In this document: in pieces, positions 1 through 64,000 of the stretch
Layout of the letters: the number at the start of each line of letters is the position of its first letter
How positions within the stretch are numbered: the stretch's first letter is position 1
Assembly: GCA_054601695.1 (NCBI GenBank)
Contig: BAAHQB010000290.1
Span: 124,001-188,000, forward strand
Direction of reading: 5' to 3'
Length of the DNA: 64,000 nt
From: Amorphochlora amoebiformis
Lineage: Eukaryota; Cercozoa; Chlorarachniophyceae
The notes under the pieces: model-generated
What the model was told of the DNA's origin: nothing
The model's input: only the letters and a program-made list of their open reading frames with translations
Database searches by the model: none
Translations under genes and position numbers: made by a program

Positions 1-9
1 AACACACTC

Positions 10-41
<32 letters not shown>

Positions 42-293
42 GATATTATATATATATATATATAATACATATAAATATATGTTCAAAATGTACGTGATCT
101 ACAATCATCGTGCATAACTAGTATTATAATTATTATTATCAATGCTATTTCCTATAATTCTGATTATTTATTTATAACATCTATACACACATATATATAT
201 ATACATTTGTATATATGCCTACGTACACATACAGATACCCACACATCCACGAACCCACAAGTGTCAATAGACTCACACCTTCACCCGAATATA

Positions 294-375
<82 letters not shown>

Positions 376-775
376 ATCCCCTCGTAGAATTCTTGAAAGA
401 TAGCCTCCACATTCCACCTCGGTATTAGAATTTGCTGACCAACACATCAACATATATCAACCTATATCAACATATATCAACATATATCAACCTATATCAA
501 CATACATCAACATATGCTGTTAATGCATACGTATGCTATATGCAATTAGTACACACGTATGCTTATACATCCTCCACCTCGGTGTTAGATTTTGCTGACC
601 AACATATCAACGTATGCCAACATATATCGACATATATCAACATATGCACTTAATACACACGTGTCCCTATACATTCGTACGAAAACACACTTACGTATAT
701 ATATATATGTATGCATATATATATATATATATGTATGATATAATGTATATATATACATATAATGTATATTAAATA

Positions 776-815
<40 letters not shown>

Positions 816-824
816 GTATATATG

Positions 825-855
<31 letters not shown>

Positions 856-971
856 GATATATGTGCATGTCTGTTTCATAGATATGTTATATACATATTC
901 TATGTCATATGTATGTAATTAGTTACTTGTATTTATATACTGGTGCTTCTGTGGTTCTCATCTATATTTAA

Positions 972-1002
<31 letters not shown>

Positions 1003-1059
1003 CATGTATTCATACATTACACATGTATATACGTAAATATATATATATATACATACATA

Positions 1060-1102
<43 letters not shown>

Positions 1103-1254
1103 TATATATATATATATGTCATATTCTCTCACTAGTCTATCTCACACATCATATTCTTTCACAAGTCTATCTCTCATATAAGATTCTTTTACCATAGATA
1201 CGCGCACAAGATGCAGGTAGTTCATAATGCCCAGTATCCCCACGGCCCACATAC

Positions 1255-1492
1255 CTGAACGACCAACGAAAGCGAGTTCGCAATCACAATTGCATAGGAA
1301 CTAGAGGAAAGACAACTCCTCATGTTAATGTACATGCATGCATTTGGACAAGTGCGTGCGTACCCAGAAGTCCAGGAAGTGCCAGCGCAATGAAAGCCTG
1401 GGATAATCGGGGTAATGGCTTACATTATCGAGATTTTTGTATTATACGTATATATATATATATATATATATACGATTAACATATATATATAT

Positions 1493-1538
<46 letters not shown>

Positions 1539-1666
1539 ATACAATTATCGATATTTTCGCATTATACATGTACATTTTATACATACATATTTTGTATATA
1601 CATACATGTATATATATATATATGTATATATAGATACATATATATATATATATATATGTATTGATT

Positions 1667-1725
<59 letters not shown>

Positions 1726-2451
1726 GCACATATATATATATATATATTACATACTCATAAACTACATATGATATTCCAATCCAATACTCAATCACACATA
1801 AATCACAAAAAAATGCACCACTCGCCTAGTCCCGAGAGCGTAAGAAAACGGATAGATTTAAGGAAGGGTTGACCTTGTGGGTCTCGACGTCCTCGAGCGG
1901 GTCGAGAAAGAGAAGCGCGACGTAGATAACCATCTCGATGAGTGTCGTGGCGATGAGCTGTATGAGACAGGCCGAAAACGACCAGAACAGACGGTGGGAT
2001 GGCAGCGTGCAGGTGAGGCCAAAGCCCCAGCCCGACGCGTCGTGGCACAAGGCCCACTTGCCGTAGGCCGGGGACGTGCCTGTGAACCTAAATATCGCGC
2101 GGCAGACTATATACGCTATAATTCTGTCCGTTTGTGTCGGATTGAAATACATCTTGTGGTGTTTGGTTTTGGGTCGGATTGAAATAGATCTTGTGGTCTT
2201 TGCTTTTGGAATTTCACTTAGGATGGATTGTCGATATACACTACACTCTCTCTCTCTCTATATATATAAGTATAAATATGTATATTTGTATAATGTACAT
2301 TACAACTATATACATAAATATAATATTAATAATGGTAATAATTATACTAAATATGTACATATCAATATACACTGTTATGTATGCATAAATATATGCTTAT
2401 ATATAATATATATTACATATATATATATTTATATATATATATATATACTGT

Positions 2452-2541
<90 letters not shown>

Positions 2542-3437
2542 ACATATATATATATATATATATCTACATATTAAAATATAATATAATGCAAAATGATATG
2601 CTGTCTAATTGTGGTGTATCTATGGCATGTTGACCCCCGCTGGCTAGATTGGAGAAAGCTGGCAAACTTGTAAAACATCCCAGAAGGATAATCGCCGTCC
2701 GCTACGAGAGCGCCTGATGAGAATTAAAACGTTAGTCACCCTTTAAACCCCGACCCTACGCAACTCTCTCCCTCTCTTTGAAAATCCCAAACCCTGACCT
2801 CTCATCCAGCTCCTTTTAAAGTCCCTTTGCTTCAAAGTAATATAACCTCATGGAAACCCTCTAGTGTAGCCTCACATGGAAACCCCATCTCTGTGAGTGT
2901 AGTAGTAGAATGCAGAATCTATCCGAGCGTGTTGAACCTTGAGAGTAGTAGCTATCGAGCTCAGCGTCGGAAATGTTGCGTCCCAGGACCACGTTTTCAA
3001 GATACCTGCGGTCGGCATCCTACAAATCAACATTTTTATATCTATCTATGTACATGCACACACAAATATATATGATATATATATATATATATATAGATGT
3101 GAATATATATCAATACACGTATATAGTGTTAGCTCAGTTGCCCAAAATTGGTATTTATGTGTACCACAACATTCTGATACGTGAATGCGTACGGTACGAC
3201 GACGCATAAGGCCATGAGCAGGGCGTACAGAACCAGGGTCGTCTCCAAGTACACCTGATATCAACTGTCAGCGTTGTGCACACGATCATATACAGCCAGC
3301 CAACACGTTGACTTAAGCTTCGACAATGATGTTGATCGTGGATACATACTTTGAGGTCGTCTCGAGAAAGATTATGCGACACAAACCGCATCACTCCCCA
3401 GATGCCCTCCAGAATGAACCATCCTGGGCTGACATAC

Positions 3438-3483
<46 letters not shown>

Positions 3484-3560
3484 ATATACCCATATATATA
3501 TATGTATATACCATATATGCCACACACGCACACACACATATATAATATATATATATATAC

Positions 3561-3655
<95 letters not shown>

Positions 3656-3734
3656 ACGTACATATTTTTATAATATATAATACATATATATATATATATA
3701 CATATATATATAATATATATATAAATACAATATA

Positions 3735-3800
<66 letters not shown>

Positions 3801-4205
3801 CAGTGTTATATATAATCCTATGTTTGCATTGATATTGCGCATTAGACACTTTGGAAGTGACCAGTCTGGCTTCTTGGAGCTCCTTGTATTTCTCGTCAGC
3901 CGTGGGCGCTTTTTCGGAAGATCGACGGTCTTCCTGCACGAACACACTAGTCTCATGACCAACCACATACAGTAGTCTGAGAACATATAGTAGATGATAC
4001 TTGATGCACGTAAAAGAAACCACCCGTCTCGATCTTCATCCTTGACATCCATGGCAGATGGCTTGAAGAATGGGTCTTTGTCGGGGTTGTTTGGAAACCG
4101 GAGGGAATTTGGTGAGTTCACTTTGATTTTGTCCTGGTCGTGGTCGGAAATGAGGGCTTGGGTCGACTTGAGAGCAATGTTGTTCCCGCTGCTAACGAAC
4201 TCCAT
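1255..4205 (-). CDS. Unknown multi-pass membrane protein, 5' part, at least six exons (3' end outside or unresolved)
   Basis: I do not recognise the family. Exons on the minus strand: 4205-4024 (start ATG at 4205), 3976-3850, 3428-3350, 3254-3165, 3019-2938, 2079-1874, with possible further exons 1397-1364 and 1300-1255. Phases agree from 3428 to 1874 and between the first two exons (47-bp intron), but the 3850/3428 junction is one phase off, so a small exon is probably missed there; the last two exons also do not join cleanly. The N-terminus is hydrophilic (starts MEFVSSGNN, then a D/K/E-rich stretch). Hydrophobic segments then follow: a [11 protein letters not shown] stretch, [19 protein letters not shown], and a long one ending [17 protein letters not shown]. 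These look like membrane spans, so an integral membrane protein is inferred. Its start faces the start of the PDZ-like gene 765 bp away. Exon calls are mine and untested. Confidence 0.55.
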
Positions 4206-4969
4206 CGCTACTCATCCCGAATAAACCGCCTTTCTAATTTTTAGAGTTTTAAATCCCGGCTGTTAAAAAAAAAATACAGCTTCCGACCGAATATGACACC
4301 CTGGCGCAATATCGCAAAATCAAGCCTCATCAGGCGGGCGGAGATCGGGTATTATCTGGTTGTGACTTTTTTTTTTTTAAAAAGAAAAATTGTGTGGAGA
4401 TCGAGTGTTGACTGTAACACTTGATTCAGAAGAGATGTTCCGGTGCTGATAAAAGCCTTGAAACATCATCCCGCTTGCCCACTCGAATCCGACGGGAGCT
4501 GTTGTCCAGATTTTCTCAAATCCATTCCGTGAAGTCAGTCCTTCTAATAACATTAAACTCATTTGTAAGACAAGACTAATTTTCATGTCCATTGTCCAAA
4601 TTTTATTCTGATTCTTCCAACTCAACCCGCAAAAAGCATTTAATATTATTGTAAAATACCGGAAAAACTGTTTGGCTGTCTTTCGTGTCCTGACTGTCCT
4701 CGGCTTCAGGTTGTTATACGCCGGTGATTGGTGATTGGTCGTTTGACACTAACATAGTTTCGCTCATAAAGTGCCCAATCTTCCTGACGATACCGCTGAC
4801 CACGATACATCATATTCCATAATCCTATCGCAGCTCGTTGGTAGAAACCCCCCTTTCTCACCATTCGCGAGTGTGCCAACTCACCGCGTTTTCATATGTT
4901 TTGTTAACAGTTTTGCAAAACGTGGCGTACCTCACTTTCTAATTGCTGTTATACAGCGTTCTCTAAGTC
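4206..4969. promoter_or_regulatory. Divergent intergenic region between two start codons
   Basis: This 764-bp stretch separates the minus-strand start at 4205 from the plus-strand start at 4970. It is unique sequence without (TA)n tracts, unlike almost everything around it, and holds two A/T homopolymer runs (about 4265-4275 and 4367-4385). Short open frames exist here but none has family character. A shared promoter region for the two head-to-head genes is inferred from position only; no TATA or initiator element can be assigned. Confidence 0.45.
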
Positions 4970-32227
<27,258 letters not shown>

Positions 32228-32302
32228 CACATGTGTGTGTATGTAATCGCATATGCACGACATTCATGTAGCATATATATATATATATACACATATATAT
32301 AT

Positions 32303-32356
<54 letters not shown>

Positions 32357-32500
32357 TTGTGGAAATACACATATTTGTGAAAGTGTATTTCTGAAAAAAT
32401 AGAATAATATACAAGATATTTGCATATACACACATATATACATACATATACACACACATATCTATATGTATATAAATATATATATATATATATATAATGC

Positions 32501-32506
32501 AATAAA
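32501..32506 (+). terminator. Candidate polyadenylation signal of the PDZ-like gene
   Basis: AATAAA lies 274 nt after the inferred stop codon, just beyond a TA tract and at the start of a unique stretch. It is the first canonical hexamer I noticed after the stop; the cleavage site cannot be seen. Confidence 0.4.
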
Positions 32507-32588
32507 ACAGTGGGGAATCAGCCTCTCCCACCTCCCAAGACAACAAAGTTGATTGGATGAAGAGAAAAAGAATGGGGTTGCCAATTAA

Positions 32589-32819
32589 TTAATACTTTCG
32601 ATAACTCCTAGAACTCTGCGTTTTCCTCTCGGCTTCACACAATATTGCATCTTTACAAGCAGGTGGAAGCCCTGGGACTATTGCACCAAGATAGGATGCG
32701 CGCCTATCTACGACCCCCATCAGGATTACTTCCTGCCACCCAAGCGGAAGCGGCATCGACGCCGCGTGAACAGCAAAAAGAATCGTCAATCGCCTAATGA
32801 ATGGATGAACAGCTTCCAT
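32589..32819 (-). CDS. Small open frame of 76 codons, unknown
   Basis: A minus-strand frame beginning MEAVHPFIRR and ending RSYRKY, in a patch of balanced base composition between the PDZ-like gene and the CTAG-rich tract. It has mixed residues (Trp, Cys, Pro) and no simple repeat, so it may be a fragment of a coding sequence or of a mobile element. I recognise no domain, and I see no clear splice partners. Chance occurrence remains possible. Confidence 0.25.
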   Translation of the reverse strand: MEAVHPFIRRLTILFAVHAASMPLPLGWQEVILMGVVDRRASYLGAIVPGLPPACKDAILCEAERKTQSSRSYRKY

Positions 32820-32820
32820 G

Positions 32821-33360
32821 CGACGTCGAGTCCCTTCTATTAGATTCTATCGGTCTGCTAGCTTCCAGAGCTTAGTCTAGCTACAGTCTACAGTAGTACA
32901 GTACTCAACTTAATCTAGTTAATTATAATTAACCTAGTTAACTGTTCAGATTATAACTCGCTGAGTACATATACAGTGTCTAGACAGCTAGACAGTCCGA
33001 GTATACGGTGCTATCGGACTATGCTAGTATGCCCTAGATACCGTCTAGACCGTCCAATCCTCATGATCGATGGCCTAGATCTAGTAGATGGCTAGGATCT
33101 AGGATGAAGCTAGTCTAGCTACTAGACCTAGAGACAGCTAGAGCTAGTCTAGCTCTAGCTAGTCTAGTACTAGTACTATCATCTAGATCATGTTCTAGAT
33201 GTTGTGCAATGTTCAGTAGTCTAGGTAGTGTATATCTAGTATATGTCTAGTATCTAGAGTATCTAGAGTATACACATCCTAGACATCTAGAGATACTAAA
33301 GATATAATCAGCAGATCCTAGAGATCTAGCTAGCTATATATATATATATAGCTAGCTTAT
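32821..33360. repeat. CTAG-saturated tract A
   Basis: I count about 37 CTAG tetramers in 540 bp, where about two are expected by chance. They occur as CTAGA, CTAGC and CTAGT variants in irregular spacing, not as a clean tandem unit; the densest part is 33061-33180 with about 15. No open frame of note. It grades into TA-rich sequence after 33360. Confidence 0.85.
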
Positions 33361-33485
33361 GCACGGTTCATAGATCTAATATAATATTCTAGTATCTACA
33401 TATCTAGTATATATATATATATATCATAGACACTGATTATATAATATCATATTGATTTTAACAAAAATATGTATGCAATATATCT

Positions 33486-33519
<34 letters not shown>

Positions 33520-33526
33520 TATATAG

Positions 33527-33576
<50 letters not shown>

Positions 33577-33639
33577 TTTACTTATATTATCTAGTATATC
33601 AATATGATATCATATATAATATTATATAATCAGTGACTA

Positions 33640-33676
<37 letters not shown>

Positions 33677-33679
33677 TTA

Positions 33680-33727
<48 letters not shown>

Positions 33728-33773
33728 TATATGCATATACACATATGTATATGTATATACAATATATATACAC

Positions 33774-33827
<54 letters not shown>

Positions 33828-33873
33828 AGATATGTGTATATATATGTTATATAATATACTCTAGATACTATGG

Positions 33874-33923
<50 letters not shown>

Positions 33924-34080
33924 ATATATGTGTGTTGTGTGTGTGTGTATACACTGTGTATATATTTTCACAAGTATATGTACTTGTACACACATACGTA
34001 TCCGATGATTGCACGCGATAAATTTAATGCAGGTATAATTCACAATAAATACACATATATTTCGGCAATGTGGATCCCGG
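33361..34080. repeat. TA-rich intergenic stretch with an inverted ~50-bp arm pair
   Basis: Mostly (TA)n with short unique pieces. Around 33420-33455 (CATAGACACTGATTATATAA, then TATCATATTG) and 33590-33640 (CAATATGATATCATATATAA, then ATTATATAATCAGTG) the sequence is an inverted near-copy across a TA spacer. This would form a hairpin. No gene is seen. Confidence 0.55.
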
Positions 34081-34124
34081 CCGCAGAATTATTTAAGTAT
34101 TAGTCGGAACCCAAACTGTGTGTC

Positions 34125-34364
34125 ATGGTTAAGATTCGATCCGGAGTGTTGCCTGCTATGCGGTCTACATCGCTTCTCAAAGCGATCTGGATAGTGGCAA
34201 TCGTGGGAGCGATGGCAACCGTGGTAATGATGAGCAAAAGAGGACGGGAGTGGCATGTTTGCGCAAAACTGTCTGGATGTAGGACAAGACTCGTCGCAAA
34301 AGCCCAAAAGTCGTCGGGAGGCCTTCGAATTCTTGAGTGGGCTGGGAAAGGGGTAGGAAAATAA
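34125..34364 (+). CDS. Open frame of 79 codons with a hydrophobic N-terminal segment; possible first exon of the downstream reductase
   Basis: It begins MVKIRSGVLPAM and has a hydrophobic run (LLKAIWIVAIVGAMATVVMM) that would serve as a signal anchor, then a basic and cysteine-containing part. It lies in a unique, non-repeat island upstream of the first sure reductase exon (35279) on the same strand. A donor GTGGGC in phase 2 near its end would fit the phase of the 24-nt exon, but several donors could do so and no conserved residues help. It may equally be a chance frame or part of an old mobile element. Confidence 0.25.
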   Translation: MVKIRSGVLPAMRSTSLLKAIWIVAIVGAMATVVMMSKRGREWHVCAKLSGCRTRLVAKAQKSSGGLRILEWAGKGVGK

Positions 34365-34591
34365 CACAAAAATCTCGACACTCCTGTCCCACGTTTTCCG
34401 AAAGAGTTTTCCATTCTTTTGGGGGAGGGTGGTATAGGTGGATTGGGGTTTCAGATGGGAACCTCGACCTTCGGGCCGGGAAAGAGAGAAATAGTCGAAC
34501 TATTGAAACACAATCAAAAATAGCTTGTGTTTGGACATGTGGGTATTGACACGTGTATACAGTGACAGTGACCATCGTGAGGTTTTGTCAT

Positions 34592-34594
34592 GAA

Positions 34595-34627
<33 letters not shown>

Positions 34628-34628
34628 T
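34592..34628 (+). repeat. (CAT)n microsatellite
   Basis: About eleven CAT/ATC triplets in a row. A (TA)n tract follows. Confidence 0.9.
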
Positions 34629-34658
34629 GTATTATACAGACATTTGTGTAAGATCTAC

Positions 34659-34698
<40 letters not shown>

Positions 34699-34794
34699 GT
34701 ATGTATATATGTATAAACTGTATGTGTGTATTATACTTATATGTATGTATATGTATATGTATGTATGTAATATGTATATTATATTATGTATACA

Positions 34795-34872
<78 letters not shown>

Positions 34873-34972
34873 AAATATAATATAATGTAGATATGTATAA
34901 TGTATATGTACATATTTATTACGTTTTTATAAAACAATATATGTATATATTGTATGTTATATATATATATAT

Positions 34973-35022
<50 letters not shown>

Positions 35023-35224
35023 ATACATATATCATATGCTGTAATATATATTATATGCATATAAGTAGATTTTTACATGTATATATATAAAAATATGGAC
35101 AAAAAAGGACATATACCATCCGTAAAAGTCATACATACACCACACACACACACACACACATATGTATATATATACATATGTATATATATATATATGTATA
35201 TATATATGTATATATATGTATATA

Positions 35225-35255
<31 letters not shown>

Positions 35256-35278
35256 GTACATGACATGCATACATTCAG

Positions 35279-50902
<15,624 letters not shown>

Positions 50903-51297
50903 TACTCCACATTATCACGCTCATGCTAACCACATATCACCTACAACACCAACAACATGCAAAAGCATACGAACCCTCATGCATATCACACACCAACATA
51001 CACCTCAGGATATGCAACATCAACATACATCACCTCCTTAGGAGGGTAACCCTCATGCACATGCAACATAAACATATATCTCCTTAGGAACCAGCATGTA
51101 TATGCAACATCAACATACATCTCCTTAGGAACCACCCTCATGCCTAACTCCCTAACTGTATGCGATAACGCATGTAATTATATGCATATTTGTCTATTTA
51201 TCTTAACCCTAACCATAACCACATGGGGCACGTTACATGTATATAATTTGTGTATCAACGTATATATTTATATACCAAGTTAAACAGACACATAATA

Positions 51298-51342
<45 letters not shown>

Positions 51343-51343
51343 T

Positions 51344-51385
<42 letters not shown>

Positions 51386-51433
51386 TATACATAAATATGA
51401 AGGAGCAGAACATCGTGATGGTACGCATATATG

Positions 51434-51473
<40 letters not shown>

Positions 51474-51518
51474 TAAATATGTATATATATACATATATAT
51501 TGTATATGTATATATACT

Positions 51519-51565
<47 letters not shown>

Positions 51566-52000
51566 TACCCATACATATATATGCATTTGTGCGTGTGTAT
51601 AGCAAGCATATTTATAGTGTGTGAGTGATATGCATACGTAGAATACATTTAAGCCAAATATTACCTCCCGATGATTCATTGATTGATTGATTGATTGATT
51701 CTGGTTCTGGTTCTGGTTGTGGTTGTGGTTGTAATTAATTAATCGAGATGATTGATTCTGGTTGTGGTTGTAATCTAGATGATGAATGACTAAGCGACTA
51801 ATCGACCTGGGGTAAGCACGGACATGCATGACACACGTGCTTGTTTAGGCTACACCCTCAGTAGCCATTGGAAGTAGATCAACTTAGTCTATTTAGTACC
51901 TAGGCTCCAGAGGCTAGGCGAGGATACCTAGGATACAATACAGTAGGTGGGTAGATACCGTGAGTAGATACATACGCTCAATCTGGGGCTTTGGGGTATA
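50903..52000. other. Intergenic region after the reductase gene
   Basis: No gene seen. It holds a roughly 48-bp repeat with ATCTCCTTAGGAACC and ATGCAACATCAACATAC (about 51000-51150), TA tracts (51300-51570), an ATTG run followed by CTGGTT/GTGGTT units (51674-51770), and a short CTAG-containing patch near 51890-51940. No AATAAA was noticed close to the reductase stop codon. Confidence 0.6.
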
Positions 52001-52044
52001 CAGTGTTTATTGTTAACTTGTTATCAACCATGACAAATAATCAG

Positions 52045-52310
<266 letters not shown>

Positions 52311-52740
52311 AGTTACACGGTGGCATACATGTACATGTGATAATTTATGGCTGAATCAAGTTCTAAATTATGACTGCTTGGTTCGATTACCGTATTATAC
52401 TCCGATATCAAATAGAATTCTAACCATTCAAAGTTTGGCTAGTTAGTTGAGTTATGGTCTAAATGCTAGAAATGGTCTAGATGGTGGTCAGTTGGCAAAC
52501 GGTATATCGTATGTATATATTGTAAGTATACTAGAAGTACATGTAAAGGTATCGGTACTTCTAATTACATTTAGTACATGTCAAAATTATTATCTTAATC
52601 GATCAATTCTAGCAATTGTACAGTCTAGACAGTACGCACTAACCAGACTACATACGCATACGTACGTACGCACACACGCACGATTCAATCAGGGACACGC
52701 ATTGACCCGTAAACGTATGTCATTTCCTTCATATGGGACA

Positions 52741-53160
52741 TACGTACGTACGTACGTCCATCATATACTAGACTAGTCGCTAGCAGATACTAGGATAAGG
52801 AGAGAAGTACAACGTCTAGTACGTACTCTAGGTACTGTCTGGTCAATGCAGCTGCAGCTTTTCTAGGGTAATACTAATTGTAAGTTTAAGACTGGTAATC
52901 ATCTAGAATGTTGTTGATATTATAACCTAGATCTAGTAGATAACCAATCAAACTTAACCCATGAGATATTATTCTACTCTCAAGACTCTAGCTAGACTAC
53001 AACTTTCTAGACTATAGCTTCCTTCTACACTCTAGAGACCTAGAGAGACTTTAGAATTTTTTTTATTCATGCATATGCCTATCATCTAGATCATACTAGT
53101 CATAGTCTAGCGTAGATCTAGAGATAGTCCAGAAAGTCTAGTACAGTTTCTAGAGTTTGC
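52741..53160. repeat. CTAG-saturated tract B
   Basis: I count about 21 CTAG tetramers in 420 bp, irregularly spaced, as in tract A near 33 kb. TACG/ACGTACGT runs stand just before it (52650-52755). It overlaps the 3' flank of the minus-strand gene that stops at 53164. Confidence 0.82.
53062..53067 (-). terminator. Candidate polyadenylation signal for the minus-strand gene
   Basis: AATAAA on the minus strand lies about 97 nt beyond the inferred stop codon (53164). Position and strand fit. Confidence 0.45.
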
Positions 53161-53163
53161 AAA

Positions 53164-54444
<1,281 letters not shown>

Positions 54445-54465
54445 CTGCACAACCATTACACACAC

Positions 54466-54561
<96 letters not shown>

Positions 54562-54646
54562 GTATTTGATATATATATATATATATGTATATATAAATAG
54601 GTACAATATATATATATATAGATATATATATACATGTATGTATATA

Positions 54647-54724
<78 letters not shown>

Positions 54725-54734
54725 TTAAAATGTA

Positions 54735-54833
54735 TGACGAACCAGGGATTGTGGGTCGTTCCGAAAAGAATTTGAAGCGTCGGGATTGTCTCTAAAGCAA
54801 AATACACTCACACATATAAATATATATATACAA

Positions 54834-54897
<64 letters not shown>

Positions 54898-55300
54898 TCA
54901 ACCCTAGCTATACACGCTCATGTACCAGACTTTGTGTGCAGGGAATTGATTTTGAAGATTAGAGATTGTCTCTATAGCAAAACACAGTGATACACCAGAC
55001 TATGTGTGTGCCTCCGAATAGGGGGTTTCAAGCCTAGAGATTGTCTCTATAGCCAAACACAGTGATATACCAGACTATGTCAAAACACAGTGATATACCA
55101 GACTTTGTGTGCGCTTCAGAATACGTTTTGAAGGCAAGAGATTGTCTCTAAACACAGTTTTGAAGGCAAGAGATTGTCTCTAAAACACAGTCATAGAGCG
55201 GCTGTTTTGTGTGATTCCGAATATGTTTGTGATTTTGTATGTTGAAAGACAGTGATATAGGCAGCTATTTGGGGTGATTCCGATTATGTTTTCTAGCCTG
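54735..55300. repeat. Diverged 60-70-bp minisatellite
   Basis: Repeated block with AGAGATTGTCTCTA, AAACACAGTGATA and CCAGACTNTGTGTG motifs, five to seven partial copies of uneven length. AGAGATTGTCTCT is itself an imperfect palindrome (AGAGA..TCTCT). Confidence 0.8.
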
Positions 55301-55492
55301 GAGAGTCTCGAAAAACCAAAAATGCAACCAAATATACATGTGCAGGTGTTATATATTTTATTATATTACATTATATTATATATATATATATATATATATG
55401 TGTATATAATGAAATTTTTTATATATGTGTGTGTATATGTGTATATATATCCACGTATACGTGTGTGTGCGTGTGTGTGTATATGTCTAAAT

Positions 55493-55550
<58 letters not shown>

Positions 55551-55689
55551 ATCATGTGAGTTTGTGTGTGTGCATATGTGCACAAACAAACACACACAGA
55601 TATATATATATATATATATACACACATACATATGTGTGTGTGTGTATATGTGTATAAATGTACACATTGCAGTTAATATTGTATGTGTA

Positions 55690-55777
55690 CATGTATTTGG
55701 TTAAATTTATTTGGGTGGAATGGTGTTGGGTGTTTGGAAGAAACTTTGGACCACCTTTTGCTTGTAAAAAGCCCCAT
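55690..55777 (-). CDS. Possible first exon of the minus-strand gene, with a myristoylation-type start
   Basis: ATG at 55777-55775 on the minus strand opens MGLFTSKRWSKVSSK. Gly2 with Ser6 and following basic residues matches the N-myristoylation consensus. Phase-0 donors exist (GTTTCT after 11 codons, or GTACAC further on), which would fit the phase-0 exon at 54444, but more than 1 kb of repeat DNA lies between. The start faces the acyl-CoA dehydrogenase start 185 bp away. Support is positional and weak. Confidence 0.3.
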
Positions 55778-55962
55778 GGGCCGTCACAACGAAACGCAAA
55801 CGCACAATCACACATACTCACTACACCACAGCACAAAAGCTCTCCTGACAACTTAACGATCAACATTAAAGGGTTATCGCTTTGTTCACAGCACAAAGCT
55901 CTCCTGACAATTTAATGATCAACATTATAGGGTTATCGCTTTGTTGGGTAGGTGAATTATTC
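55778..55962. promoter_or_regulatory. Short divergent region with a 60-bp tandem duplication
   Basis: The region holds two copies of a 60-bp unit (55831-55890 and 55891-55945) containing CTCTCCTGACAA, TTAACGATCAACATTA and GGGTTATCGCTTTGTT, with few differences. It lies immediately upstream of the dehydrogenase start at 55963, so the duplication would double any promoter or 5' UTR element present. Confidence 0.5.

Positions 55963-64000
<8,038 letters not shown>

Noticed and set aside
2705-4470. Hammerhead-ribozyme-like strings (CTGATGAG...AAAACGTTAGTC at about 2716; CTGATAAAAGCCTTGAAAC at about 4446; CTGATGAGG on the minus strand near 4330)
   Set aside because: Core bases differ from CUGANGA...GAAA, or stem II/stem I pairing cannot be drawn; chance likeness is likely.
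4377-4625. An 82-codon minus-strand frame in the divergent intergenic region
   Set aside because: No family character and no phase partner; it lies upstream of the inferred start codon of the membrane protein gene.
52447-52776. A 109-codon plus-strand frame
   Set aside because: It runs through ACGTACGT and CTAG-rich low-complexity DNA and shows no domain or splice partners.

Overview
The window is nuclear DNA of a eukaryote. Every recognisable gene is cut into many small exons with GT..AG boundaries, and most introns are filled by very long (TA)n tracts or other simple repeats. Exon base composition is balanced while intron composition is extreme. Short introns of 47 to 131 bp with CTAAC or CTGAC branch-like sites sit beside repeat-filled introns of 1 to 3 kb. 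The style suggests a unicellular opisthokont or similar protist, perhaps an ichthyosporean. That is a guess from gene style; no rRNA or marker gene is present to prove it.

I rebuilt the genes by hand, by matching reading phase across splice sites. Layout: (1) a minus-strand multi-pass membrane protein gene of unknown family, with its start codon at 4205 and running off toward the left end. (2) A divergent intergenic region, 4206-4969. (3) A giant plus-strand gene, 4970-32227, with about 51 exons that join without a phase break into 11,232 nt (about 3,743 residues). It encodes roughly 30 PDZ-like modules, a (AEK)n helical insert and basic coiled-coil segments. Fifteen modules lie in five near-identical six-exon units (10520 to about 22545). 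(4) A plus-strand glutathionyl-hydroquinone reductase gene (ECM4/GTO, Xi-class GST), 35279-50902, of at least 14 small exons; its start exon is uncertain. (5) A minus-strand gene ending at 53164 with a possible PH-like segment; its start may be a myristoylation-type N-terminus at 55777. (6) A plus-strand AidB-type acyl-CoA dehydrogenase gene, from 55963 through the right edge, with 14 exons seen and the 3' end missing.

Genes 1/2 and 4/5 are arranged head to head. Gene 2 looks like a cytoplasmic scaffold. Genes 3 and 5 look like redox or xenobiotic-type enzymes. No pathway links the neighbours.

The rest is repeats: (TA)n tracts, 8 to 64 bp minisatellites in introns, two CTAG-saturated patches, a hairpin at a splice donor, and a few unique islands. 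The most notable content is the PDZ-like mega-protein and its higher-order exon duplication, followed by the repeat-filled intron architecture.
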